Of a stretch of 64,000 nt of DNA, positions 1 to 9,655 are shown in pieces. Source of the stretch: Opitutaceae bacterium (GTDB lineage: Bacteria > Verrucomicrobiota > Verrucomicrobiia > Opitutales > Opitutaceae). Within the stretch, counting starts at the first letter, position 1, and each line of letters starts with the position of its first letter. The notes beneath the pieces were generated by a model. It had not been told where the DNA came from, searched no databases, and worked only from the letters and a program-made list of their open reading frames with translations. A program made the translations under genes and the position numbers. The stretch spans positions 1 through 64,000 of the forward strand of contig JAUSID010000240.1 of assembly GCA_030648295.1 (NCBI GenBank), read 5' to 3'.

Positions 1-135
1 GGAGTGCTTGAACGGCTTTGTTGCCTCCACCGTCCCTCCAGGCGGTACCGGGTGGAGCGACCTTTCCCGGGAGGGCTTGTTCTAACTTCCCCACTGAAGT
101 CCCATGGCTTTTCACGGCGCACTGAAAAATGCGGG

Positions 136-2421
136 CTAGGATTGCCTGCCCCGGCCCGCCGGTCGCGGCGCCCGTCGTCGACTCGCCGCCTGCCGTGCAC
201 CCGCGACGGGCTTCCAGCCGGTTTTTTTCCACATCGTGCCTTCGCGCCAGGCGATGTAGGCCATATTCACCGCGAAGGGGTGCTGGCGGACGATGTCGCG
301 GCATGCGGCATGACGTTCATCCAGCAGTCGGAGCAAACCGGATTTGTCCGCCAGGTTCGCGAGCATGCCCGCGTGCACGGCGGCCTGGAGTTCGCCATAC
401 CGCAATCCCGCGAGCAGAAAATCGATTCGCCGCTGTACACTATTATCTGCTGCGACCTTCACCCGTGCTTCGGTCAGGATCTGCCGCAGTCGCGCAATCA
501 CCGGCGCCGTGTACATCCGCGCCAGCCGCTGGTAGGTCTTGGTGTGCCGCGACCCGCCTTCCTGCTCCTCCTCGCGCAGCTCATTCGCGGCCGTTTTTCC
601 ATTCGCCGGCTCGGCGGCGGCACAGCGGTTCGTGACCTCCTCCAATTCGCGAAAATATTGGCGAACGAGACGCGCGGCCGGCCCGAAACCCTTGTCACAA
701 TAATCCTGTACAATCGTCTCCGCCTCCTGGCTGGGATCCCAGAGCAGCTTCGCCAGCACGTAATAATTCAGCCCCTGCGTCCCCCAGTGATGCAGCACCG
801 AGTCGAAATCCGTGGCGATCATCCCCGTCTGGTAGCAATGCTTGATGTCGCGGTCCAATTTCGTGACGAACACGCCCGGCATGCCGTGCCCCTGGTGAAA
901 TGCGTTGGGGCGAAGAAACAGGTTTCGCGCCACGCCCGCCCACTGTTCCCAGCGCTGGCGGTCGGCGTTCAGCTCGGTGTCATCCCAATAGCCGAAGCCC
1001 ACGAAGCCAATGAGCAGGTTGGGGTGCGGCCGCACGGCCAGCGGCAGATCCCGATACGATGCGTACGCGTAGGTGCCGAGCAGCCGATCGGGATACACCG
1101 CGGCCACGCCCTCGGCGACGCGATTGTAGAAGGTGAACATGCGATCGCTCAGCACCACATACGGAATGGTCTGCCGCTTCCCATCCGCATAGGTATCCAC
1201 TCCGAGCGGACGGCCGTTTGCGGGATCGAGCTGGCGGCAGCCCTCGCAAAGGCACGGGCCGTTGTTGCCACCGCCGTCGTTCGGCGAAACGGATACGCTG
1301 TCGCGGCCGGGATTGTTTTTCAGCTCGGCCATCTTCTCCCGGATGACCTGTTCGATCAGGCCCGCGTTGGCGTGGCACAGTTTCTCGCGCTCCACCGGCA
1401 TCCGGCCCGGCATCCGCGAGCCGTTGCGTTGCAGCGCAAACCAGTCCGGGTGCTCGGCGCCAAAACGATTCCACCAGCCCCGGTACGCGTGGCCCGCATC
1501 GACGGCGTAACTGCTGCCCAGCCGCTGCTGGCTCCACCAGGCGGTCGATTGCGGACACCAGCCGACATAATCGTCCGATGCCAGTCCGAGCGTCGTCATT
1601 CCGATGGTCAGCCGGTCGTGGCGCAGCACCAGCTTGCGCGTCGACGTCGAGCCGGGCTGGCCGGGATCGGGCGGCACCTCGATCGTTTCCGCGCCACCGT
1701 AGCCATAATTGCGCAACTTGCGCTGGCGAATCGCGGGGGCGTCCTCCTCGTCCAGTGCCGCAATTTTCACGGTCGCGCGGCGTGGGATAATCTCACCGAG
1801 ATCCCCCGGCCACAGCCAGCGGCAATCGAGGTGGCGCTCGAGCAGCGCGGAAACGGCATGGCGTGTGCCTTCCAGGGGCAGGTTGCCCTCGGGACGAACG
1901 TCGCTGCCCACGAGGAGCAGCGCGTTGCCCACGGTCTTCATGCGATAACCTTCGAGCGGCAGCTCGCGGCCGGACAGCCCCTCCCCGGCGGATAATTTCG
2001 TTTCACCAATCGCAACCAGCGAGGGCACGGGCCGGCCGCGGTGCTCGACGCTCCACCGCCCGCCCGCCTTCGTGAGCCGCAGCTCCGATTCCTTCGCGAT
2101 CGCGACGGTGCCGCCGCTCATTTTTCCGAGCGCCTCCTGCAGCGCGATGGCAGCCTTCCGGGCGGCGGCGGACGCCTGATCCGCGACCATCAGGACACAC
2201 ATTGGCCGTCCGTCCTGCACCAGCACGACCTCGTTCCCGCGAGCCGGGTGCACCTTCAGCGTGGGATGAAGCTGGCGCTTGATCGGCGCAGGTGTGAACG
2301 GCGCGGGCTCCACCCTGGCGCCCAGCGGCTCCGGGCCCCACCGGTCGACGCTTGTCTCGGCACCCGGCATACTGCCGGCAAGTGCGAGCGATACGATCAC
2401 GAGCAACATCACACGTTTCAT
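136..2421 (-). CDS. DUF4838 domain-containing secreted protein (distal gene of TBDR locus)
   Basis: Secreted protein of about 761 residues. I place the start at the ATG at 2421 because the peptide then opens with a clear signal sequence (KRVMLLVIVSLALAGSMPGA); the frame stays open to 2478. Residues 60-180 resemble the N-terminal alpha/beta domain seen before GH20/GH84-like catalytic domains, followed by the long DUF4838 core with WLWPGDLGEIIP and a cysteine pair in CLCEGCRQLD. DUF4838 proteins usually sit in polysaccharide-use loci, but no activity has been assigned and I assign none. It starts 53 bp after the stop of the paralogue upstream, so co-transcription with that gene and the receptor is likely. 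The last 25 or so residues are Arg/Ala-rich and may be read-through into intergenic repeat sequence. Confidence 0.85.
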   Translation of the reverse strand: MKRVMLLVIVSLALAGSMPGAETSVDRWGPEPLGARVEPAPFTPAPIKRQLHPTLKVHPARGNEVVLVQDGRPMCVLMVADQASAAARKAAIALQEALGKMSGGTVAIAKESELRLTKAGGRWSVEHRGRPVPSLVAIGETKLSAGEGLSGRELPLEGYRMKTVGNALLLVGSDVRPEGNLPLEGTRHAVSALLERHLDCRWLWPGDLGEIIPRRATVKIAALDEEDAPAIRQRKLRNYGYGGAETIEVPPDPGQPGSTSTRKLVLRHDRLTIGMTTLGLASDDYVGWCPQSTAWWSQQRLGSSYAVDAGHAYRGWWNRFGAEHPDWFALQRNGSRMPGRMPVEREKLCHANAGLIEQVIREKMAELKNNPGRDSVSVSPNDGGGNNGPCLCEGCRQLDPANGRPLGVDTYADGKRQTIPYVVLSDRMFTFYNRVAEGVAAVYPDRLLGTYAYASYRDLPLAVRPHPNLLIGFVGFGYWDDTELNADRQRWEQWAGVARNLFLRPNAFHQGHGMPGVFVTKLDRDIKHCYQTGMIATDFDSVLHHWGTQGLNYYVLAKLLWDPSQEAETIVQDYCDKGFGPAARLVRQYFRELEEVTNRCAAAEPANGKTAANELREEEQEGGSRHTKTYQRLARMYTAPVIARLRQILTEARVKVAADNSVQRRIDFLLAGLRYGELQAAVHAGMLANLADKSGLLRLLDERHAACRDIVRQHPFAVNMAYIAWREGTMWKKTGWKPVAGARQAASRRRAPRPAGRGRQS

Positions 2422-2474
2422 TATTGGATTGGGTTCTGGTTCGTCGCTTTCGCCTGAGCGACGCGCGGCTGTTT

Positions 2475-4448
2475 TCACTTCAGGCGGAGCGACCGCAGGA
2501 TATAGGGATAGTTGTGCGGCGTGGAGACGGACCAGCTCATCGCCATCGAGCCGAACTGGCGGTTCGACGCCGCCAGCACCTGGTCGTACTCGGGCCTGGT
2601 CATTTTTCCCGCCCGCACGGCCGCCGCCGCCAGCACCACTTCCCGGACGTGCCGCACATAATCAAACGCCTCTGCCACCATCTTCACGCGCGCCGTTGCT
2701 TTCGGATCGGAGCTGCCGATCGCCGCGAGCGCTTGATCGGTGTACCGGCGCAGCGCCGCGAGCTCGGCGTCGCTGTAATACACCACGAGATCGTCGAGCA
2801 TGTCGCGCCTGGCCTTGGAAACATCATACTTCTCTTCCCGCGCAATTCTGTCGGTGAGCTGCTCCAAGTGGGAATAATACTGTTTCATCGCCGGCGCGCC
2901 CTTTCCATACGCCGCCGTGCAGTAGTCGTCGATCAGCGCGTCGAGGTCGGCGTTCACATTCCATAGCAGCCGCGGGATTACATAGTACGTCAACCCACTC
3001 GAGCCCCAGTTGCCGACCACGCCATCGAAGTCCGCCGCGCGCATGCCGCTGGCGGCCATGGCCCGGAGATCGGTCGCGAGCTTGCGCAGGTAATTGAGCG
3101 GGAAGCCGCGGTCCTTCCACAACAGGTTTGGCCGGAAAAAGATCTGTTTCGCAAGCCCGCTCCACTGCGCCCATTCCGCGCGATCTTCGGCGAGCTTGCG
3201 GTCGCTCAGGTACGATTCGAAGCCGACATAACCCACCAGCAGGTTGGGCTCGAGGTGCTTGAGGTCGGTCGGCGGCTGCCGGTAAATCGAATAGGCATAA
3301 CAGCCGAGGTAACGATCCGGGACCTCCTGCGCCACGCGCTTGCCGACTTCATTATAGAAACGGAAGTAGCGATCGGTCAGATTCTCCTCCGGGCCGCTCG
3401 CGGCGCTGTCCGGATCACTGTCGGCCACCCTTGGCGCGCCCCTGGCATCCCACGCGCGGCAATTCTTGCAGACGCAGTGCACCGAGCGCGACGTGCCATC
3501 GTTGGGCGAAATCGACGCCGCCAGCAGCGACGGGTCGGACTTGAGCTCGCGGATTTTCGCTCTCGCCACCAGATCCCAAAGCTTGGGATTCGAGACGCAG
3601 AGTTTCTCGCGGACGTTGCCCGTGTCGCGCGTGCCATTGGGCTGCAGCGCGAAAATATCGGGGTGCTCGGGCTGATACTTGTCCCACCAGCCGCCATACG
3701 CGTGGCCATAGCTCACCTTCACGCGACGGCCGAGCCGCTGGTGCTTGAACCACGCCGGCGCGGCGTTGGTGAACGTGGCTTTCCATTCCGGAATCGAAAC
3801 ACCCCAGGTCTTCATCGCCGCTTCGGCGCGATCCAGGTGCGTGTTTGCGCTGTTGCGAAAGCTGCGCAGCCAGAGCAGCGGTTCGTCGCGAATTTCCGTG
3901 TTGTCGATGGCGAGCGTCGCCCGGGCGGGCACCACTTCACCGAGCTCGCCCGGCATCAACCAGCGGACGCCGAGAAATTCCTCCAGGAACGTGTAGCAGC
4001 CGTGTGCGGTTCCCCTTACCGCAAGCCCGGCATCAGTCCGGTCCTTGCCGATGATATGGATATTCGAGCCGTCGACCTTGATGACGAACCCCTCGGGCTG
4101 GAGGCCGGTCAGCTTCGCCGCTTGTTTCGAGGCGGTGCACGGGCCGACGAAAATCCGCGTCGCCGTGGCGGGGTGCGCCGCCAGCGCGTCCTCACGGATC
4201 ACCGGCAGCGTGGCGCCGGTCGCCTTCTTCACATAAGCGCCCAGCTCGGCCGCCGCCTCCTCGACCATCGCCGCCGCTTCGCGTGCCTCCGGATCGCTCG
4301 GGCGGGGGCCCGCGGCCGGAAGGACAATCACCGCCTGCGGGACGTGATTCGAAACGACGACCGCGGCTGATGCGAACGCGCACCAGGCGAGCGGCAGCAC
4401 GCCCGCAAGGAAACCGCGAAGGGAACGAGACGAAAGTGTCATGGTCAT
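2475..4448 (-). CDS. DUF4838 domain-containing secreted protein (middle gene of TBDR locus)
   Basis: A 657-residue protein with an N-terminal signal peptide (FLAGVLPLAWCAFASAA). It has the same architecture as its downstream neighbour: N-terminal alpha/beta domain, WLMPGELGEVVPA, a GHAYGGWWDKY-type segment where the paralogue has GHAYRGWWNRF, and a CVCKNCRAWD cysteine pair where the paralogue has CLCEGCRQLD. The two are therefore divergent tandem paralogues rather than a split gene. The start could be either of two ATGs (4448 or 4442). It lies 91 bp downstream of the TonB-dependent receptor and 53 bp upstream of the next DUF4838 gene. A role in handling a glycan imported or bound by the receptor follows from context only. 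Confidence 0.86.
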   Translation of the reverse strand: MTMTLSSRSLRGFLAGVLPLAWCAFASAAVVVSNHVPQAVIVLPAAGPRPSDPEAREAAAMVEEAAAELGAYVKKATGATLPVIREDALAAHPATATRIFVGPCTASKQAAKLTGLQPEGFVIKVDGSNIHIIGKDRTDAGLAVRGTAHGCYTFLEEFLGVRWLMPGELGEVVPARATLAIDNTEIRDEPLLWLRSFRNSANTHLDRAEAAMKTWGVSIPEWKATFTNAAPAWFKHQRLGRRVKVSYGHAYGGWWDKYQPEHPDIFALQPNGTRDTGNVREKLCVSNPKLWDLVARAKIRELKSDPSLLAASISPNDGTSRSVHCVCKNCRAWDARGAPRVADSDPDSAASGPEENLTDRYFRFYNEVGKRVAQEVPDRYLGCYAYSIYRQPPTDLKHLEPNLLVGYVGFESYLSDRKLAEDRAEWAQWSGLAKQIFFRPNLLWKDRGFPLNYLRKLATDLRAMAASGMRAADFDGVVGNWGSSGLTYYVIPRLLWNVNADLDALIDDYCTAAYGKGAPAMKQYYSHLEQLTDRIAREEKYDVSKARRDMLDDLVVYYSDAELAALRRYTDQALAAIGSSDPKATARVKMVAEAFDYVRHVREVVLAAAAVRAGKMTRPEYDQVLAASNRQFGSMAMSWSVSTPHNYPYILRSLRLK

Positions 4449-4539
4449 GAGTCAGAAAGCTGCGAAATGAAGCCCGGCGCCGGCCGCGTCGTTGCACCGT
4501 CGTGCAGGACGCGCCAGCGCCGGACTTGGCTGCGCGATT

Positions 4540-7413
4540 TCAGAAATCGAAGTTGGTCGTGAACCTCCACGTCCGCGGCGATTGAGGGACACTGCGGAAG
4601 ACGAGGCGCTGACCGGCGACGAACTCGTAGCGCGTCACGAGCGGATCGCGGTCGTCGAAGAGGTTGAAGACATTGACCTGGAAGCTGAGCCGCCGCCCTT
4701 TCCCCAGCCCGCGGACGGTGTAGCCGGCCATCAGGTCGGCATCCCAAAACGACGGCGACCACACCGCGCCGCCGTCGAGGGCGTTCTTGCCGGTGAACAT
4801 CTTGCTCTGGTATCGATATCCGCCGCCGACGTAAGCGCCATTGAGCCAGCCCTGGGTCAAATTATAGCGCGTGAAGAAGCTCATCTTGTGGCGCCGGCTG
4901 CCCATCTTCGTGCCCCCGTCGTTCTCGGTATATTCATCGAGTGTGGGGAGGTAGAATGCGATCTCGTCCTGAATGGTGCGGCCCGCGCTGGTCACGATGC
5001 CCGCGGTGTTAAACTTCGAAAGATACTGCACGTTCTGCGCGTGCCACGCCACCCACTCGAGGAAGAGGTTCTCCTCCACGGCATCGAGATAGGCGTAATT
5101 GGCCTGGAGCCGCCAGTTCTTCGACGGGTTCGCGGTCAGCTGGAGTTCCAGTCCCTCCGAAGCGTGATCAAAGAGCCCGTGCCCGCCGGTGTTGTTGCGG
5201 TCGGTCAGCTCCTGCTGCGTGATCAGCCGGTTGTCATACAGGGCCTGTATGATCCGGGTGTTCGCGCTGCGCAGGGCCGACGGTGAGGTGGTGGACTGCC
5301 GTTCGCCGCGGGTGGAGAAATACGTCGCGCGCGCATACGCCTTGTTTTCCAGCAGGCTCAGCGCGAAACCAAAATCCTCGCCCGTGCCCTTCGGCGGCGA
5401 AATCGGCAGCGGGTTGCCCGGAACCCCGTTGTCGGGCAGCCGCTGCTGATTGGCGGGCAGCGTGATGTTGTCAGCGCGGTTGTAATAAAACGACAGCCAG
5501 GGAAGCGGGTGATAGACGACGCCGAACGTCTTGTTGCGGCCGACGTTGTTCGTCCACACGGGTTGCGTGCTTGGATTCGCGTCCCGCGGGTCGCGCGCAT
5601 ACGTCCAGGCGCCGGTCACCGGGTCCCGCATTCTTCCCTGCTGATATTCGTCCAGATCATCCCGGCGCAATCCGCCCGCAAGGATCACCCGTCCGTCGAA
5701 ATATCGCGCCTGCGCCACGAGCATGCCGGCCTTGCGCGTCGAATAAACCTCGTTCGGCGAGCCGGAGCCGGCGGGAAACCAGTCCGTCGAAAGCAGGCGG
5801 CCCGTGATGGGATCGCGGACGTTGCTCAGCAGCCCGCCGCCCTTCCGTCCGGGACCATTGAGATAATACGTCGCCCAGTCGCGCTCGATCGGATACGTGC
5901 GGCGAAACGTCTGATTCTGGCCGTTCTCGGCAATGGGATTGAAGGCCGGCAGCCCCGTCGCGGCGTCGACCCAATATTCCTCCATCCCGTTGCCGCCGTC
6001 GAAGCTCTTCTCGTATTCGGCCAGCGCGGCGAAACGATAACTGCCCCATTTCCGCGCGTCGTGCCCGGTGGAGAACGTCATGCGGCCGGTGTCGCTGAGA
6101 TTGCGGCTGACATTCCGCTGCCAGCCGCCCTCCAGATATATCTGCCCCGCGAACGGGTTCACCGAGCTGTCGTTCAGCCGCTGGTTCGGATCGCCGCGGA
6201 GCCGCTGCGGCGTCTCGACCTGCGGGTTCAGCCGGTCGAACTTGATGTCCTGATGATTGAAGGCGACCTCGAGGAAGGAGTGCTTCGTGAACTGATGGTC
6301 CAGGAAAGCTGAATACGTGCTGAAGCGCTGGAACCGGTCCTGCGACGGGCCGCCGATGTTGATCGAGGGATCGGAGACGCGGGTGTCGGTGATCGTGCCG
6401 GTGCCGTAGGGCCCGGTGGCATTGGTGATCATCATTCCCCGCATCGCCATGGCCAGGTCGTTGTTCGAGATATACGTGACGCGCGGGGCGGCGACGTTCG
6501 TCGAGTTGCGCGCGACGCCGAGCGCGGCATTGGCGACCTGGGTTGGAAAGGTTGGCCGCCCGCTGTCGTTCCACAGCAGGTAAAAATTATACAGGTTGTC
6601 GTGCCGCGGCTGATTGCTGTTGAGCTCGCCGCGCTCGAACTCGGCGCGGATCCGCGTCTGGTCCGAAAGGATGTACTTGCCCGCGAGGTGCGCGCGGCGG
6701 TGTTCCTGATACATCCAATGGCGGAACGAATTGGTCCGGTTGAAAACGGTGTTGAGCCGGAAGGCCAGTTTCCGGTTTGCGGTGGGCTGGTTCAGGTCGA
6801 GCGCCGCCCGCCACGAGTCATAACTGCCGGCCGTCAGCGACACCTTGCGAAAGGCGCGGCCGGTCTGCGCCTGTTTCGTCATGGAATTGATGAGGCCGCC
6901 GGGAGAGGCGATGCCGAAGAGCACGGAATTGGGCCCGCGCGAATCCTCGATCCGCTCCACCAGCGCGGTTTCAGCGGGAATGCTCCAGCGGAAATAGTTC
7001 CGGGCAACCGAGGCGGTGAGCCCGCGCACCCGGTAATTCTGATACCCGCCCACCGTTTCGTTGCCGTTGGGCGTCGTCGCGCGGTCGTCATCAAGCTGAT
7101 ACTCGACGTTGACCGCGTAGTGCATCGCCTCGGAAATATCGAAGGCGCCGATGTCGGAGAGGAACTCGCTCGTGAGAACGGAGATCGACGCGGCGGTATC
7201 CTTCAGCGGCGTGTTGAGCCGGCTGCCCGCGAGCGTGTTCGCCGCGAGATAACCAACGTCCTGATCGGAGGTGATGACAAACGGGCTGAGTTCGATGGCC
7301 TTCTCCTCGCCGGATTGCGCCGTCGTGGCCCTGTTGCTTGGAGGAGTGGGCGCCAATTGCCCGTAGAGCGCGGGCGGAATGAGGAAAAGAGCCACAATCG
7401 CTTTCGCATTCAC
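4540..7413 (-). CDS. TonB-dependent outer-membrane receptor
   Basis: A 957-residue outer-membrane receptor, first gene of a three-gene minus-strand set. The signal peptide (IVALFLIPPALYG) is followed by a TonB-box-like ELSPFVITSD segment, a plug domain (LAGSRLNTPLKDTAASISVLT, then RGPNSVLFGIASPGGLINSMTKQ) and a long beta-barrel region ending in the aromatic strand WRFTTNFDF. The plug and barrel type is the large, highly multiplied receptor class of Opitutaceae, usually linked to oligosaccharide or siderophore uptake. The first codon is GTG; no in-frame ATG gives a better signal peptide. With two DUF4838 genes behind it, a glycan substrate is more likely than iron, but this is inference. Confidence 0.92.
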   Translation of the reverse strand: MNAKAIVALFLIPPALYGQLAPTPPSNRATTAQSGEEKAIELSPFVITSDQDVGYLAANTLAGSRLNTPLKDTAASISVLTSEFLSDIGAFDISEAMHYAVNVEYQLDDDRATTPNGNETVGGYQNYRVRGLTASVARNYFRWSIPAETALVERIEDSRGPNSVLFGIASPGGLINSMTKQAQTGRAFRKVSLTAGSYDSWRAALDLNQPTANRKLAFRLNTVFNRTNSFRHWMYQEHRRAHLAGKYILSDQTRIRAEFERGELNSNQPRHDNLYNFYLLWNDSGRPTFPTQVANAALGVARNSTNVAAPRVTYISNNDLAMAMRGMMITNATGPYGTGTITDTRVSDPSINIGGPSQDRFQRFSTYSAFLDHQFTKHSFLEVAFNHQDIKFDRLNPQVETPQRLRGDPNQRLNDSSVNPFAGQIYLEGGWQRNVSRNLSDTGRMTFSTGHDARKWGSYRFAALAEYEKSFDGGNGMEEYWVDAATGLPAFNPIAENGQNQTFRRTYPIERDWATYYLNGPGRKGGGLLSNVRDPITGRLLSTDWFPAGSGSPNEVYSTRKAGMLVAQARYFDGRVILAGGLRRDDLDEYQQGRMRDPVTGAWTYARDPRDANPSTQPVWTNNVGRNKTFGVVYHPLPWLSFYYNRADNITLPANQQRLPDNGVPGNPLPISPPKGTGEDFGFALSLLENKAYARATYFSTRGERQSTTSPSALRSANTRIIQALYDNRLITQQELTDRNNTGGHGLFDHASEGLELQLTANPSKNWRLQANYAYLDAVEENLFLEWVAWHAQNVQYLSKFNTAGIVTSAGRTIQDEIAFYLPTLDEYTENDGGTKMGSRRHKMSFFTRYNLTQGWLNGAYVGGGYRYQSKMFTGKNALDGGAVWSPSFWDADLMAGYTVRGLGKGRRLSFQVNVFNLFDDRDPLVTRYEFVAGQRLVFRSVPQSPRTWRFTTNFDF

Positions 7414-7717
7414 AGGGTAGGAACGTGGAAGCTACGGCCTGTCGGCGCATCGATGGTGGACGGATGGATTACGCGTCGCAGCGCAGCCGGGTGTCAAATC
7501 GAACCGCCACCGGAGGAACGGCGTAATTTCCCGACTAGCGAGGCGCAGCCTCAGACCCGACACAATTCCCGGTTTGTCATTCTGAGGCTTGGCGAAGAAT
7601 CCAGCACGATGCTCGCAGCCGGACGCGCCATTGGATTCTTCGGCGGCCCTCAGAATGACAGTTTGGGAATCTTCGAACACTTGACCTGTTCACAACGAGT
7701 TTGGGAGTTCAAGGAGT
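7414..7717. repeat. Intergenic gap with TCATTCTGAGG hairpin repeat
   Basis: This 304-bp gap between two minus-strand genes holds no convincing gene. At 7573-7603 a TTTGTCATTCTGAGG arm ending GAAGAATCC is mirrored at 7631-7663 (GGATTCTTCGG to CTCAGAATGACA), giving an imperfect hairpin with a loop of about 27 bases. Related hairpins built on TGTCATTCTGAGG and GAAGAATCC are known as dispersed intergenic repeats in many unrelated high-GC bacteria. It lies upstream of the receptor start, so it is either in the promoter region or the 3' region of the lyase gene. Confidence 0.7.
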
Positions 7718-9562
7718 CTAGGGCGCGAGACGGCGGACGCGAATGTTGTCCCACCACAAATTCGTGCGAAAGGTGCGCAGACCGAACAGTCCGCCGCGCC
7801 ACGGCGCCGGGTCGGTGAAGCGCGCCAGTTCGCGGCCGTCGACGCTGAAGACAATCTCACCCTCCTGCTTGCGGAACTTCATCCGATACGTCACGCCGGC
7901 GCGGCACTCGCCCACTCGATCCTCGACCAGCAGATTGAACCCGGGATTCCGCCGCAGCCGAATCCGTGCCTGGCCGTCTTCATTGAGAAAGGTGACAATA
8001 TAACCGTTGAGGCCGTGATAAAACCGGTAGTCCGCGGTGCGCCGCGCCTCGCGCGTCTCCTCCAGCGGCCGGCCGGAGGGATCGGAATAGCAAAAGAAGA
8101 GATTTATATTGTTCGCACTGATGCTGGAACTGATCACGCGCGCCTCGACCTCGCATTCGAAATCGGCCGGGAGCGGTTCGCGGCACCAGACCGTCGCCAC
8201 GCCCCCGCCCGGCTGATCCGGCTTGTCCGCCCATTCGTGCAAACGTCCCTCCTCCACCCAGACCCGCTCCCCGCCTTCCGACCACCACCTGGTCATCCCC
8301 GCCGAGAAATCCTCCTGCCAATCGCGCCCCACCCGCGGTTCCCCCGGTTCCGGCTGCGGATCGGGTGCGCCGGGGCCGACCTGCTCGCGGGTCATGACCA
8401 CCGGCTGTCCCGGGTCGCCGCCATAGGTCGCCATCGTGCGCGTGGCCTTCTGCTTCAGTTCCGGACCGTCCTTCACGACCAGCCCCGTGTTGCCGGCCAG
8501 GGTCGTATCCTCGGCCGGATGCGCCTCGGCGCTCTGAAGCCCTTTGCCGACGAGGATTCTGCCGCCACCCTCCACCACGTTGACGGCGACCCACTGGTGG
8601 CGCGCGACCGGGTGCCCTCCCTTGCCGTCCGGTTTCTGCAACGCGTCCTGGGTCACGTCGCCCGCCGGCACGATGATGTCGGCGCCGCCCGTCAGCCGGT
8701 TGCCGATCAGACGGTGACTGTCGCCGTAGGCGCGCAGCACCGCCTTGCCGCCGATAATCGTATTGTTGATAAACGTATTGTTGTTTCCGTGACGTCCCTG
8801 GACGGCGCCATGGATGTCTACGAAGGTGTTGCCCCGAACGATATTGCCGGAGGTCTTGAGCGACAGCAGTTCCCCGGTGATTCGCACGCGCTCGACCAGA
8901 TTATATTCGATCACCGTCGCCACGTTCAGGTTTGAAATCGTATTGTTCGAGCCGATCTGGATCGCCTCGGGCTCGTTCGAGCTTCGGGTGTTGCTGTAGT
9001 CGTGAATGTAGTTGTGGTCGATCCGGTTCGCGGTCGTCCGCTTGGTGGGTTGGAGGACCCGGAAACCATACGTGCTCCAGTCCGTGATTTCGTTGTGGTG
9101 GATCCGGTTGTGGCTGGCGTCGCCGAGCGTCCGGACCGCCGCCTGCATCCCCGCCGGCCGGTCGTCGCTGAATCGAAAAACACTATGCGCGACGCGATTG
9201 TAATCGCCGCTGATGGTCACCTGGCTGCGCTCGAAAACAAACCCAGTCAGGACGCCATGATTTCCGCTGAGCGCTATCAGGCTCCGGCTGAAGATTGCCT
9301 GTTGCGGGTGCTGCGGCCGAATCGTGATCGGCCGGTCTGCTGTGCCGGAGTTGGCCAGGGTGAACGTTCCGCGATAGGCGCCGTCCTGCAGGACGATTTC
9401 ATCGCCGGGACGCGCACGGGCGAGTGTCGCGGCCAGGTTGTCAGCGCCGGTGACGACGGTTGTACCCGCAAATCCCCGGGCGGCGCCCAACGCGATAACA
9501 CACAACACCGGCAACGCCGACAGCAGCGACGCCTTGGACGTTGCGCCGGACTTTTCCTGCAT
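7718..9562 (-). CDS. PL6-like polysaccharide lyase with C-terminal concanavalin-like domain
   Basis: Secreted protein of about 614 residues with two parts. Residues 30 to about 340 are a right-handed beta-helix of the chondroitinase B/alginate lyase PL6 type, with many NN and GN turns (SGNHGVLTG, HNRIHHNEI, GNNNTFINNTIIGG). The two catalytic positions known in PL6 appear present: Lys236 in LLSLKTSGN and Arg257 in QGRHGNNN. Residues of about 410-614 form a separate jelly-roll-like domain (DWQEDFSAGMTRWW to LWWDNIRVRRL), resembling the DUF1961/DUF6250 group. PL6 enzymes cleave uronate glycosidic bonds by beta-elimination. The ATG at 9562 is preferred over a GTG at 9574; both keep the signal peptide. 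Substrate (alginate, dermatan or another) cannot be read from the sequence. Confidence 0.82.
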   Translation of the reverse strand: MQEKSGATSKASLLSALPVLCVIALGAARGFAGTTVVTGADNLAATLARARPGDEIVLQDGAYRGTFTLANSGTADRPITIRPQHPQQAIFSRSLIALSGNHGVLTGFVFERSQVTISGDYNRVAHSVFRFSDDRPAGMQAAVRTLGDASHNRIHHNEITDWSTYGFRVLQPTKRTTANRIDHNYIHDYSNTRSSNEPEAIQIGSNNTISNLNVATVIEYNLVERVRITGELLSLKTSGNIVRGNTFVDIHGAVQGRHGNNNTFINNTIIGGKAVLRAYGDSHRLIGNRLTGGADIIVPAGDVTQDALQKPDGKGGHPVARHQWVAVNVVEGGGRILVGKGLQSAEAHPAEDTTLAGNTGLVVKDGPELKQKATRTMATYGGDPGQPVVMTREQVGPGAPDPQPEPGEPRVGRDWQEDFSAGMTRWWSEGGERVWVEEGRLHEWADKPDQPGGGVATVWCREPLPADFECEVEARVISSSISANNINLFFCYSDPSGRPLEETREARRTADYRFYHGLNGYIVTFLNEDGQARIRLRRNPGFNLLVEDRVGECRAGVTYRMKFRKQEGEIVFSVDGRELARFTDPAPWRGGLFGLRTFRTNLWWDNIRVRRLAP

Positions 9563-9655
9563 GAAGGTGCGCACGGTGGAGATTTGTTTGAGTCGAGCCT
9601 GTTCATCTTCAGCGCGACGTTCGATCTATAATCGCCTTATCGTCCTCGTTCGGAC

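Noticed and set aside
4-1995. Long open frame (663 codons) on the plus strand
   Set aside because: It lies wholly antisense to a DUF4838 gene with clear family motifs, and its peptide is Arg/His/Ala/Pro-rich as expected from a shadow frame in high-GC DNA.
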